A stretch of DNA of 63,992 nt from Chara braunii (taxonomy: Eukaryota; Streptophyta; Charophyceae; Charales; Characeae): NCBI GenBank assembly GCA_003427395.1, contig BFEA01000001.1, positions 9,623,583 through 9,687,574 of the forward strand, given 5' to 3'. Both the position numbers and the translations under genes were made by a program. The notes beneath the pieces were generated by a model. The model searched no databases. It saw only the letters and a program-made list of their open reading frames with translations, and had not been told where the DNA came from. Of the stretch, positions 55,018 to 63,992 are shown in pieces. Position 1 is the first letter of the stretch, and every line of letters begins with the position of its first letter.

Positions 55018-56289
55018 ATGGTGGAACCCGGAATCGGGGGTGAAAACGACGGCGACAACCACGCGGGGATGGCCAATCATCCCCTATACTTTGTACCTCC
55101 TCCCTCCGAAGTTCCAATTTTTTATGAAGATGACACCGATCCTCACACCTGGCTAGCTGCCTTGAAAGCCCAGGGCTGGTCAGACCAATTGCTCCAAGAA
55201 CGAATTCTCGGAAGGTTAGCCGGAACCGCTTTTGAGTGGTACGGACAAAACCCCTTCACTAATTGGGCAGCCTTCCAGAGGAAATTCCTCGATAGATTTG
55301 ATCACATCGCACCAGGTCAATGCCTCCGTTTAATAAAGGAATACACACAGCAGCCTCGGGAGACCTTGGCTAGATATGCTGAACGTTTTACGTACCTAGC
55401 CGAACGCTCCGGGGTGGATGAGAAAATGGTACAGACTGATTTCATCAGAGGACTGTCAGATTCTCGTCTGCGGAAAAAGATCCGCAAGAAATGCAACCCT
55501 ATAGAACATACCCTGACGGAGCTAATTCAGTACGCAATTAAGTACGGGAAAGAAAATTACGATGTGGGCCTGGACTCAGAATCCGACGAAGATGACCCTT
55601 CGGGTGTTCGACGCAATAGCTACTCCGCTACGGCACGAATGTTCGAAGATCGCTTCGGGTTGGGTCCGGCAAAAAAAGGCTCGGATCGGAAAGCTTCTTC
55701 CTCTGCTTCGGCCTCCCGACGCCCTAGTCAAATGCAAGGAGGCCAGGGCGAGAAAGAAATATCCATGAAAGAGGTCGCGGCCCAACTAGTTACGGTAGTA
55801 GCCCCGTTGACGGAGTTTGTTCAAGGTCTGCAACGACAACGCATAGCCGCCGCACAATGGCAACAGGCGGCTATGGCTGCCGGAGCCCCTATGATAAGAT
55901 TGGCCGTGGCCGGGGCTGTCCCACCCCTACGCTGTTATAATTGTAATCAGCCAGGCCACCTTGCGAAAGATTGTCCGAAACCTCGAATTCAGGGCGGGCC
56001 CACCGGACCTTCCCAAATCCCGCTGGCTGCTCCCACCGCTGCAGGACAGGGGAGGGTAGCCACGGTAATGGACACAGGAACGACGGAGATGGTGACCCCT
56101 GCGGCCACTGAGATAGGACCCGATGAGTATATGGTGGCAGCGATGTTCGAACCCGGGACCATCGGAGTGATATGTCACGTCCAATGGATTACCGAGGAAA
56201 GCGACCTCGGGCCGTGGCGACCAGGATTCGAAGATCTTGCGGCACCTGGTCCTGAATACATGGCCATATCGACGTATCGGATGCCTTGA
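55018..56289 (+). CDS. gag: Gag polyprotein (423 codons)
   Basis: An intact frame from the ATG at 55018. The central retrotransposon gag domain is recognisable from WLAALKAQGW, LAGTAFEWYGQ, W-x4-FQRKFLDRF and ETLARYAERFTYLAE (about residues 40-145), then an acidic and Ser-rich linker. A CCHC zinc knuckle CYNCNQPGHLAKDC lies at residues 306-319. Gag packages the element RNA into virus-like particles in the cytoplasm. The frame ends at TGA (56287-56289); coding continues at once in the -1 frame, so a frameshift (programmed or mutational) would join gag to pol. Confidence 0.93.
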   Translation: MVEPGIGGENDGDNHAGMANHPLYFVPPPSEVPIFYEDDTDPHTWLAALKAQGWSDQLLQERILGRLAGTAFEWYGQNPFTNWAAFQRKFLDRFDHIAPGQCLRLIKEYTQQPRETLARYAERFTYLAERSGVDEKMVQTDFIRGLSDSRLRKKIRKKCNPIEHTLTELIQYAIKYGKENYDVGLDSESDEDDPSGVRRNSYSATARMFEDRFGLGPAKKGSDRKASSSASASRRPSQMQGGQGEKEISMKEVAAQLVTVVAPLTEFVQGLQRQRIAAAQWQQAAMAAGAPMIRLAVAGAVPPLRCYNCNQPGHLAKDCPKPRIQGGPTGPSQIPLAAPTAAGQGRVATVMDTGTTEMVTPAATEIGPDEYMVAAMFEPGTIGVICHVQWITEESDLGPWRPGFEDLAAPGPEYMAISTYRMP

Positions 56290-56576
56290 AGGCTCTTGAT
56301 CTTCGGATCCCCATCCCTATTCCATATCTGCTAACAATTTTCGAAGCGGCTAACGAAAAGTTGATCGAACGGTGCCTCAAAAACAGGCGCCGATTCGAGG
56401 AAAGTCGAAAGGGCAAAAAGCCGGTCGTACGGGGCCCCTCCACCAACGAGGAGTCACAGCCCTCGACCTCAGAGGTGCACGAAGCCAACCGGATAGGGAT
56501 GATCCAGACCGTAGATTCCGCCTCGGAAAAACCCGAGGTATTCCTCCGGGCCTATCCTATAACCCGTAGAGTGTGA
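56286..56576 (+). pseudogene. Gag-pol linker frame
   Basis: An open frame with no ATG start, directly following gag in the -1 frame. It is charged (KLIERCLKNRRRFEESRKGK) and then Ser/Glu-rich. It ends in TGA at 56574-56576, about 35 bp before the protease active site in yet another frame. It is probably the N-terminal extension of pol rather than a separate gene. Confidence 0.6.
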
Positions 56577-56579
56577 CTG

Positions 56580-59088
56580 TGAGGTCTGGGGAAGCCCCTC
56601 GGCCGCCATCCTAGACTCGGGATCGTCGGCGGTCGCCATTTCTTGGAGATTGACAAGACAGTTGGGAAGGGAAGGACAGGTTCAGCCCCTCCGACCGGAT
56701 GAGCTGTATATATCTGCTACAGAAGACAGTATTCATTGTAAAGGGCGAATAACGGACGTGCCTATACGGGTGGGGCGGGTGCATTGTTTGTGTGACGTGA
56801 TCGTGCTGGATGTACAGGCGTATGATGTTCTGCTAGGTATTCCGTGGCAGGCGGCGGTCGGAGCGCGAATGCATTTTGACAGCTATAAGGTGGTGCTCAC
56901 ATCGGCCCACCCCAAACCCCAAACGATACCAATGAGACTGGCGGTGCGCATGCATACCCAGCCGGCGCCTCGCCTCACCACGAAAGCCCATCAAATCAAC
57001 ATGATCCGACGCCTGTCACCGGACGAAAATGAACCCTCGATGAAAACTAACGAGACTGATGTACCCGACCGATATCTGATCCGAGTTCAGGATCGGTGGC
57101 GCCATTCTTGGCGGCGAGAACCACTGGGAACAGTTCGGAGCGAGTCCAATCGATCGCACGCGTTCTCCTCCGTGGTGCAGGGGGAACCCCTGCTGAGGGT
57201 GTCCCGAATAGCTGACCTTTCGGAACCCCCTGCATCCTTATATCTCAGGACGAACCCCCTACCCGAAAGATTTACCGAGCTGAGGGGGCTGTGCGATTTA
57301 TCGTTTCAACCTCCACGACCCCTACTCACGAATGAAAAAGCCGCGATACTCCTGAAAGGGGGAGTGTCGTTTCAACCCCGAACAAGGGAGTATCGGTGGG
57401 GACCGAGGGAACTGGTACAAACCTTTTCGGTAGAACCCTCGGCCAAACCTGAACTGGACAGTGATAGTGACATGGAAAGCGAGTCGATGAGTCCGACGGA
57501 CAGTCAATTTATTGCGATTGTCCTTTCGGCAAAAACCGACAACTCTTTGTTTGGGGCCTCGCTCGAGGCCAGCGCGGCGGTCCTCACGGTTACGACGACG
57601 GTCTCCCTTCCTGGGGGAACCGTGGAAGTACAGTTACCAACCTATGTTCCGGACGAATACCGACGCCTCCTCTTGGCGGTTATACGGGCCTATCCTGAGG
57701 CCGTCAGTATTCAGGACCACGACATAGGGCTAACCCCGTTCATACAGCATGCGATTGATACCACAGATCACGCCCCGATACATTGTCGACCGTACCGATA
57801 TTCCCTTAAAGAAAGACAGCTGGCGCTGGAAAGGGTACGGGAATTCGAGCGGTTGGGGTGGGTCGAACCATCGCTGGGACCATGGTCTTTTCCCGTGGTA
57901 CTCGTGCCAAAACGAAATGGTTCGGTCCGGGTATGTATCGACTACCGGAAATTGAACGCTATTACTAACAAAGATGTGTATCCCTTGCCGCGAATCGACG
58001 ATTTGTTAGATGCTATCGGGGCCACTCGAGTCTTTTCCACGTTCGATATCCGACACGGTTTTCACCACGTCGCGGTCCGACCGGAGGACCGACCCAAAAC
58101 CGCTTTTGTCCTATTCGAGGGCACGTGGCAATGGGTCCGGTGTCCCATGGGAATTTGTAACGCCCCTGCAACGTTTCAGCGGGCCATGAATATGGCCTTC
58201 GCCGAGTTCGTTAACAAAACCCAACTAACCCAGCCCCTGATCAATTTCTGCGTGATTGTGTACATGGATGATATTTTGGTCTTTTCAAAAACACACGAGT
58301 ACCACGTGGAACACATTGAGTGGGTTTTGCATGCACTGAAAGATGCGGGGTTCAAAGTGGCCTTGGAGAAAAGCAAGTTCTTCTTGTCGGAGATCTCATT
58401 CTTGGGGCACATCGTCACGATCGATGGACTAAAACCGGATCCGAGGAAGGTGGCAGCAGTTCAAAATGCCCCGGCGCCGGTCACACTCACCCAGGTTCGG
58501 GCTTTTCTAGGGCTGGAGTCCTATTACCGACGCTTCATCAAAGGGTTCGCCGGTATAGCGAAGCCCCTCACGAACCTGCTGAAGAAAGAGGAACAACTGA
58601 TCTGGACGCCGGAATGCGAAGCGGCGTTTCAGGCGTTGAAGGAGGCTCTGACATTTGCTCCTGTGTTGGCGCGCCCCGACCCGACCAGACCGTTCGCACT
58701 GCACACAGACTGGCAGCCTCAGGCGATATCGGCGGTGCTCACTCAGCACGGCAAGGACGAAAGGGAGCACGTCATTGAGTATGCGTCTAAGACGCTGAGC
58801 CAGGCGCAGGCTAATTACGAAGCATGCAAAGGCGAATGCCTGGCGGTGGTGTGGGGGATTAAGCACTTCCGACCGTATCTATACGGCCATAAATTCGTGC
58901 TGGTAACGGATCATCAGCCGTTGCTGTCCCTACGCAACAACACAGACTACCCGGGGACGCTGGGCAGGTGGGCGGTGCGTCTGCAAGACTATGACTTCGA
59001 CATCTGCCACCGTGCCACGCGGCAGCATGGTAATGCCGATGGATTAACGCGCCTTCTGCCGCCCAACAAGTGTCCCGCCAACGAGTGA
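56580..59088 (+). CDS. pol: Pol: aspartic protease, reverse transcriptase, RNase H
   Basis: One open frame. The protease active site is ILDSGSSAV (DSG at 56614-56622), and the DVLLGIPW stretch near 56840 is its second conserved element. The reverse transcriptase has VLVPKRNGSVRVCIDYRKLN, FSTFDIRHGFHHVAVRPED, PMGICNAPATFQ and YMDD at 58261-58272. FLGLESYYRRFIKGFA marks the connection, and RNase H runs from ALHTDWQPQAISAVL (Asp at 58708-58710) through EYASKTLSQAQANYEACKGE to VTDHQPL. The three enzymes process the polyprotein and copy the element RNA into DNA inside the particle. No in-frame ATG marks the start; expression probably depends on fusion to gag. The frame ends at TGA 59086-59088. Confidence 0.94.
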
Positions 59089-59689
59089 CTCATTCCGTGG
59101 AGGCCAGAAGTCACGACGACGAAACCGCACTACGGGGAGCTACACGTGCTGCGTAAGGACGACGCCTGAGTCCGGAATGGAGGTTTCATCGGAGATGGCT
59201 GACGCTATCTCTCTGCCCTCATCCCACTCCCTCGCTCTCTCGTCTAGCCCCAACTCGTCCTTGGAAACACACCTAAGTCCCTGTTTTTTCTGTACCTTGC
59301 CTATGATCCCAGACCAAGAAGGGTCACATCCGGGAGGGCCCAGTTTTCTTTTATGGGTACAGTGTAGTCAGTGTCATACGGTCTAATCTCACGGACAGTG
59401 CGTTAGGTACCGAAGTGAAAAGACGTGGGTCTGTCCCAACTGTAGAACGAACCAAGTCCCTACCGAGAAGCGGTATCTGGACGCTAGAACAGCCGACGGA
59501 TTTGCACCAAGTGCCCGCCGGGCAGAAGCCTGGACGGACCTTCTGTTGCTACGGAGACTGTCAGGCGACTCGCTGTCAGAACTTACCAAAGTCGAACGGC
59601 GGAGAGTCACGGAGCGGGCGCAGGACTATCGCTGACAGGGCCCGACGTTACAAAAACGGAAGGTCGATGACGACGGAGAGTCTAGCTGG
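59060..59689 (+). pseudogene. PHD-finger-like segment between RNase H and integrase (two stops)
   Basis: The frame that later encodes integrase is open from before 59060. It contains CFFC (59282-59293), WVQCSQC, then H-x2-C (59390-59401) and WVCPNC (ending 59443). The eight ligands fit the C4HC3 order of a PHD finger, including five positions before the His and a Trp two residues before the last Cys pair. TAA at 59384-59386 interrupts it at a site where PHD fingers usually have an aromatic residue; a TGA follows near 59633. PHD fingers bind histone tails, so a targeting role is a reasonable inference. The 23-residue gap between the first two Cys pairs is longer than usual. Confidence 0.68.
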
Positions 59690-60490
59690 TTGACGGTTCC
59701 ACACCCTTTTGCTAGGTTCGATTGGACACGAGCCGCTCATGAGGAGGATGCGGTTCATTTCGCGGTCAAGTACATGGAAAAAGCCATCGAAAAGAATGGA
59801 TGGTACTGGTCGGGAATTCGGGAAGATGTGAAATACATCGTTCAGAATTGCCCGGCCTGCGCGGCGGACAAGGCACCGGTATAGATGCCTAGGACGATGG
59901 TGCCTACTCGTGTAGAGCGCCCCTTTCAGAGGGTTATCATCGATACGACGGATATCAACGTTCCGAGAGGGCCAGTCGATCAGGGAGAACTCAATGTTCT
60001 TTTAGTGGCCGTCGATCATTTTTCAAAATGGATCGAGGCGTACCCTATGACCAGTCGGAATTCGCAGGAAGTAGCTTGGTAGGTAAATCGATTTTTGTGC
60101 ATGCATCTAGACGTAGAAGAGGTACACATGGATAATGGGTCGGAATTTCAAGGCGAAGTAGAACGTCACCTAGTCAGGGCGGACGTTAAGATTATCTATT
60201 CGCCGGGGCATTGGCCTCAAGCCAACGGCCTGGTAGAGAATGCCAACCGACTGATTAAGACGGCCCTTAGACGGAATATCACTGCGGGAGACACCCGACC
60301 CTGGCCGGTCATTGTCGATCACATTTTGGCCGTTTATCGGGCTACCCCACATGGTAGTACTGGAGTGTCCCCATTTCAACTGAGAACCAATAGTGTCCCT
60401 CGGGTGCAATTGTCCCCCTTAGTAGGTACGGAAGTTAGAGCAACACGGGCCCAGAATCGAGACAAGGCCCGCCATGTATCTAATGGCTAG
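59690..60490 (+). pseudogene. Integrase, zinc and catalytic domains (two in-frame stops)
   Basis: One frame carries the HHCC domain (AHEEDAVHF to CPACAADK), the catalytic core start (VIIDTTD), FSKWIEAYP, the second Asp in HMDNGSEF (near 60130) and the Glu in NGLVENANRLIKTALRR (near 60240), completing D,D-x35-E. TAG at 59882-59884 falls just after the zinc domain and TAG at 60080-60082 within the core. Integrase inserts the DNA copy into the host genome. This copy would be truncated. Confidence 0.9.
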
Positions 60491-60929
60491 GGCCTATCCC
60501 CCGTTAGCTTGCCGTCGACAGCAGGCCGTAGATCGGACACATCAACGGCAAATCCGTGACTACGAGAATCGACACGCGTCGGCGGGACCACTGCCCCGTT
60601 ATAAAGTTGGGGACTTGGTGCAGGTACGGAAATCTGCGCGCTCCTCCAAGATTCACCCGCGCTACACAGGCATTTACGAGGTCACGGAAGTTGGCGCACA
60701 GGGACAGCACTCCGTGAAGCTGATTCCCCATCACAACTCCAAGGCCCGACCGCTGACACGGCACGCTGCCGCGCTCCGGCCCTTCCAGCCATCGCTAGGT
60801 CCCCTACGAACCCCCGCTCCTACGAGATCACCCTCTCCTTCTTCATCCTCCTCCTCTTCCCGATTTGCCTCGTCCATTGGTGCTGAGAGTTTCAGGGAGC
60901 AGGATGAACCATCGCCAGCCGGAGCATGA
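60474..60929 (+). pseudogene. Integrase C-terminal domain (shifted frame)
   Basis: It overlaps the previous frame and continues the integrase: RYKVGDLVQVRKSARSSK and HPRYTGIYEVTEV match the C-terminal DNA-binding (GPY/F-like) module of gypsy integrases, followed by a Ser/Pro-rich tail. No chromodomain is visible. The frame ends in TGA at 60927-60929, overlapping the next ORF. Confidence 0.82.
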
Positions 60930-61450
60930 GCCCCTTGAGCACTTCCAGACGATGCTTGCAGATCGCTTGTTGTGGCATCAGTTTAATGAGGAGGGCAGTT
61001 GCGGTACGACATCCAACAGGTGAACGTGCCAGCGCCCGGGTTGCTGATTTGGCAGCGTACTCGTGGCTTTGCGATAGGCTGATATATGCGGGGGTGTACG
61101 TGGACGTGACGCAGTTGCCTGGCCGGGAAACGACCCGAGTATTCATTGAGTTTCGTGCGCTCCAGGTGGCACCCAACTTCGTGCACAGCGTCGCCACCTT
61201 CATCGGAGACTTGACGGTCCTACCGCAGCAGAATCGGGAGCCGGCGCGCAGCTTTGTGCGTGAATACGTGGTGGAAGCGTCCAGATCAGTGGCCAGATTG
61301 CAAGGATGGGGGGGACACCGATTCACAGCCCACGAAGTGCTGCTGCGTAGGGCAGAGGACGGACCGATTGCGTTGGTGCCGCAGCTCCCCGCGCTTCTCC
61401 CTCCCGCTGCTCCTCTCAACCTCCAAGCTATTCCCCCTGTCCCGTACTAA
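60904..61450 (+). CDS. Accessory ORF 1 after integrase (174 codons in the main frame)
   Basis: The main open frame is 60926-61450. Its first 25 codons look unlike protein, whereas another frame starting at the ATG 60904 (MNHRQPEHEPLEHFQTMLAD) does look like protein. A frameshift near 61000-61020 therefore probably separates the true start from the rest. The body is well structured: VADLAAYSWLCDRLIYAGVY, TRVFIEFRALQVAPNFVHSV and ARSFVREYVVEASRSVARL. There is no signal peptide, membrane span or zinc motif, so it does not look like an envelope. Function unknown. TAA (61448-61450) is followed directly by the ATG of the next ORF. Confidence 0.6.
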
Positions 61451-62430
61451 ATGCCTCCCTTCTTCTCCTACACCACCCTCCCCTACCAGCTCATGGAGGG
61501 CCCTTACCCCATGCGCGAGTTCTCGAAGTATTTGGTAGAGCTTACTGACGTGGAGCCGCTGCCCTTCGCCGACGAAGACGCGTGGGAGTTGCATCGTGCG
61601 CTGTACAAGTCGGTGGCGCTGGGGATGTTCCGGTTCTTCATGGATCACGAAGACCACGCTATCGGGGAGCACTTCGTCGTTTACTACGTCATCACGCGGC
61701 CCAAGCCAGCGGAGAAGGAAGGGACGGTGGTGCTGTACCCCTTCGCCCAGCTCTAGACAATCGATCAGGGATTGCTGGAGCTCATACATCTTGAGCTCCT
61801 CTCCATTGCGCAAGTGATCGCGAGCGAGGAGGAGGAGATCCAACCATGATTGCGGACGGCAACGGCCCCGCGGAGAACGTACAACGCGGTCGTCATCCCG
61901 GATTACATTGCGCAGCGCGCGGAGAGATTGGAGGACTTTCCGGAGGAAAGGCCGTTGCGTCCTCCCTCGTCGTATTCTCGACCAGCGCCACCGAAGCCCC
62001 CCAAGAAGATGCCGAAGAGGAAGAGACGCCACCCGTCGCCAGGAGCGCAAGGCAGCAGGATCGGCGGCGGCGAGGAGGTGATTCAGCCCACCCGTACACG
62101 GATTCCTGACCCTGTGCCTAGGAGTGCGGTGTCGCTCGTTAAGGAGAATATCGTGCCATCGCCGTCCATTCCGCGTATGCCCGATCTCAATCTTGATGGA
62201 GCCGGGCCATCATCAGCAGCAGCAGCCGGAGGAGGAAGCCGAATGGGATTTCCGGATCCCATATCCAGACCCCCCGTCCTCGCGGGACCTCCCCGTTCCC
62301 ACCAGCCACCCCAAGGTGCCCCGGTCATTGACATTAGTAGTTCATCCGAGCCGGACGGTCCATCCGACCGAGGTGGACTTCATGGTGGAGACCACCACCA
62401 TCAGGCTCGAGGCCATCGCGGGGGCGCCGC
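61451..62430 (+). pseudogene. Accessory ORF 2 (101 codons, then same-frame continuation past two stops)
   Basis: The ATG at 61451 opens 101 codons with PYPMREFSKYLVELTDVEPL and FRFFMDHEDHAIGEHFVVYY. After TAG (61754-61756) and TGA (61847-61849) the same frame stays open to 62437 with a basic KKMPKRKRRHPSP patch, which could be a nuclear localisation signal, and a Ser/Asp segment PVIDISSSSEPDGP. It was probably one protein of about 300 residues. No family recognised. Confidence 0.55.
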
Positions 62431-62828
62431 GCCCTGATCCGGCGTGGGAGCCATATCTGACGCCCCCTTTTCAAGGGTGTATTGCGGCGCGATTGGCTGG
62501 GACGCTCATCTACGAGACCGGGCAGCGTCCCAATGCGATGTACCACCTCCTGGTCTTCGCGGCGCAGAACCGGGAGCGGCGGCCTTACACCGAGACTCAT
62601 GTGGTGATGACGGGTCCAGGGCCCTGATCGGTGCGCAAGCGGGTAGTGCGAGCGGTGGCGGATCTGGCGCCACGTGTCCTCTCTCATGTGCCGGGGGCTT
62701 TCCTTTACCCCTCATTCGTCCAGCATCACTTCCATGAGGAAGATGCGCCGACGACTCCTGTGGCAATGGCCGCTTTTCTTCCACCTATTCCGCCCCCTCT
62801 CAATCCCGACATAGATCACTTCCTCTGA
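62340..62828 (+). pseudogene. Accessory ORF, C-terminal part in a shifted frame
   Basis: Protein-like residues continue in another frame from about 62370 (DFMVETTTIRLEAIAG, PFQGCIAARLAGTLIYETGQ, MYHLLVFAAQNRERRPYTET), reach TGA at 62625-62627 and go on in the same frame to 62828 (VVRAVADLAPRVLSHVPGAF, PPIPPPLNPDIDHFL). It is probably the continuation of accessory ORF 2 after a frameshift. Confidence 0.5.
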
Positions 62829-63172
62829 ACACCCTCGTCTACCTCTCCCCTATCCTCTCTTTCTCCTTCTCTTCTTTTTCTTCTTCTTCTTCTCCGGATC
62901 TAAAGCTCGCACGACGATACGCGCTGTATATATAAATAATAATAATAATAATAATAATTTCTTTTTACCGATCGGGCCAGCTGACGATGAAGGGGCTGCC
63001 TAATCAAATGTATCCTATGGGAGGAGGCGATGGAGGATGCAGGATGCCTCCACGTAGATTAGGAAAATGATCGGGCCAGCTGACGATGAAGAGGCCGCCC
63101 GATCATCCAAGATATGATGACATCAGCAGTCGGGAGACTGCTAATTTTTCGGAACCCCCTGCGTATCACAGA
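62829..63172 (+). other. Region before the 3' LTR: (AAT)n tract and 99-bp direct repeat
   Basis: An (AAT)n microsatellite lies at 62936-62959. GATCGGGCCAGCTGACGATG occurs at 62970 and 63069, 99 bp apart. A purine-rich string lies at 63020-63046, but nothing like a polypurine tract touches the LTR edge. TATCACA lies two bases before the LTR start, forming a short palindrome with TGTGATA. Confidence 0.7.
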
Positions 63173-63992
63173 TGTGATAAGCTCAGATCCGTACCGCGCG
63201 GCTAGTCGTATCCCTGAGGAAAAATCCCCTGGAAGCCCCAAAGTACGGACGCGGATAGAAAGGGGTTTTTCCTTCTTTTTGCTTTTGTTTTCTTTTTGAA
63301 ATGACTTTTTCATTTTGTTTTGTTGATAACTCCCGCGGGCGAATATCGGCCGCGGTATGAAAACCAAGAAACGGGTGCGGTTGGGACTTTTTGAATTTTT
63401 TGCGCGCGCGCCCAAGCTCTGATTTCTTCGCGCGTCTCGCATCCCCGTTTCTTGCTTTGCATCCTCGTGCCATCTTCCCTTCTTGCTGCGCGCATTTTCC
63501 CCATACCCCGTCTTCCTCCGCGAAGCGATTGGCTGCGTAGTTGGGATGCTCAGATCAATGTGGAAAGTGGGAAACCGCGCACCACTGGGACGAACACCCC
63601 AATCACGTCGTCATGCAATCCCGCTGGTCGAACCCTCTAACTCCCCACCTCTCTCTCCTGTCCTGCTCATCTACACCCTGCTCTGCCCGCACCTCGCGCT
63701 GTTAACCCGCCGTCAACCGCGCTATAAATTTTCGCAACCCTCTCCTCTCCTCCTCTTTGATCTCGACTGCAATGCTGCGCGAGCTATGCGCGAGAGTCTG
63801 CGGCGCCGAACAGGCTCGACGAGCCCAAGGACGGGTGGAGTGACGACGTGGGGTGGACCCCGCGATAGTCTCAGGGCGAAGCAGTTGGAGGGACGGAGCA
63901 GTGGTGGGGATTGGACGCCGGCCGCGGCAGGGCCTTGTGGCTATGGTGGTCGGTGGTCTTGGGAAGTTTTGAAGGCTGCGCCTGGGGGCAGC
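63173..63992 (+). repeat. 3' LTR (cut by the window end)
   Basis: It aligns with 52497-53362 throughout, with scattered substitutions and a deletion of roughly 45 bp relative to the 5' LTR around 52830-52872. The copy ends at the window edge, still within the LTR. Confidence 0.93.
63723..63729 (+). promoter_or_regulatory. TATA box of the 3' LTR
   Basis: TATAAAT at the position equivalent to 53087-53093 in the 5' LTR. Confidence 0.75.

Larger units (their letters stand above)
52497..63992 (+). mobile_element. Large Ty3/gypsy LTR retrotransposon, runs off the right edge
   Basis: Two LTR copies start with TGTGATAAGCTC at 52497 and 63173. Between them, in order on one strand, lie an upstream ORF, gag, protease, RT, RNase H, a PHD-like finger, integrase and an accessory block. 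The order RT-RNase H-integrase is that of Ty3/gypsy elements. Frameshifts and stops in the linker, integrase and accessory parts show that this copy is inactive, although gag and RT-RNase H remain open. Confidence 0.92.

Noticed and set aside
60926-60929. ATGA overlap as evidence for coupled translation of integrase and accessory ORF 1
   Set aside because: The first codons after this ATG do not look like protein, while a better N-terminus starts at 60904 in another frame, so the overlap may be accidental.
1-63992. CRISPR arrays, bacterial operons, ribosome binding sites or rRNA genes
   Set aside because: I looked for regularly spaced short repeats, compact gene clusters and rRNA-like strings and found none; the sequence is eukaryotic repeat DNA.

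Overview
This is a eukaryotic, repeat-dominated genomic segment with no host gene that I can recognise. It looks like green-plant (streptophyte) nuclear DNA. The evidence is L1-type LINEs with an APE endonuclease, an FADD reverse transcriptase and a C-terminal zinc knuckle of the plant kind; LTR elements whose primer-binding sites match plant initiator tRNA-Met and the tRNA-Asp type; tRNA-derived SINEs; and long dinucleotide tracts. Nothing here fixes the species. Blocks of N at 27607-27751 and 42378-42620 mark scaffold joins, and a sequencing-adapter scar lies at 1432-1450.

Layout. 1-1700: GA/GT/CA microsatellites and an adapter-linked false duplication. 1801-7400: an old, AT-rich LINE (LINE A) on the minus strand, with an internal duplication of its RT core and a foreign insertion. 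7400-12400: AT-rich unassigned DNA, then a broken minus-strand ORF of the DUF7869 type, probably a transposase relative. 12400-16600: GC-rich degenerate repeats and unassigned DNA. 16600-18800: an unusual run of about twenty short perfect or near-perfect hairpins. 18900-27350: mostly unassigned, ending in a decayed gene that repeats one unrecognised domain, interrupted by an orphan LTR end with an exact tRNA-Asp-type primer-binding site. 28996-38940: a full-length LINE (LINE B, about 9.9 kb) bounded by 15-bp target-site duplications, with 140-bp repeats in its 5' UTR, a zinc-knuckle ORF1, an extra middle ORF, an ORF2 broken by stops, and an iterated 3' UTR module. 39000-41420: SINE copies, including two retroposons inserted serially at the same 12-bp target. 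42600-45250: palindromes, a LINE RT fragment (LINE C), then an LTR with a primer-binding site. 46283-46502: a candidate MITE. 47600-51280: a LINE ORF1 gene preceded by 325-bp tandem repeats, whose zinc knuckle is split from its N-terminus by a 371-bp truncated LINE insertion. 51287-51859: a large inverted repeat with tRNA-like arms.

52497 to the window end holds a large Ty3/gypsy element on the plus strand: 5' LTR, an ORF upstream of gag, gag with a CCHC knuckle, protease, RT and RNase H, a PHD-finger signature between RNase H and integrase, an integrase with stops, and a block of about 1.9 kb of accessory coding sequence after the integrase. A 3' LTR runs off the window. The PHD signature and the accessory block are the most novel observations. 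Most coding remains carry stops or frameshifts, so the window records successive retrotransposition and decay rather than one active system.
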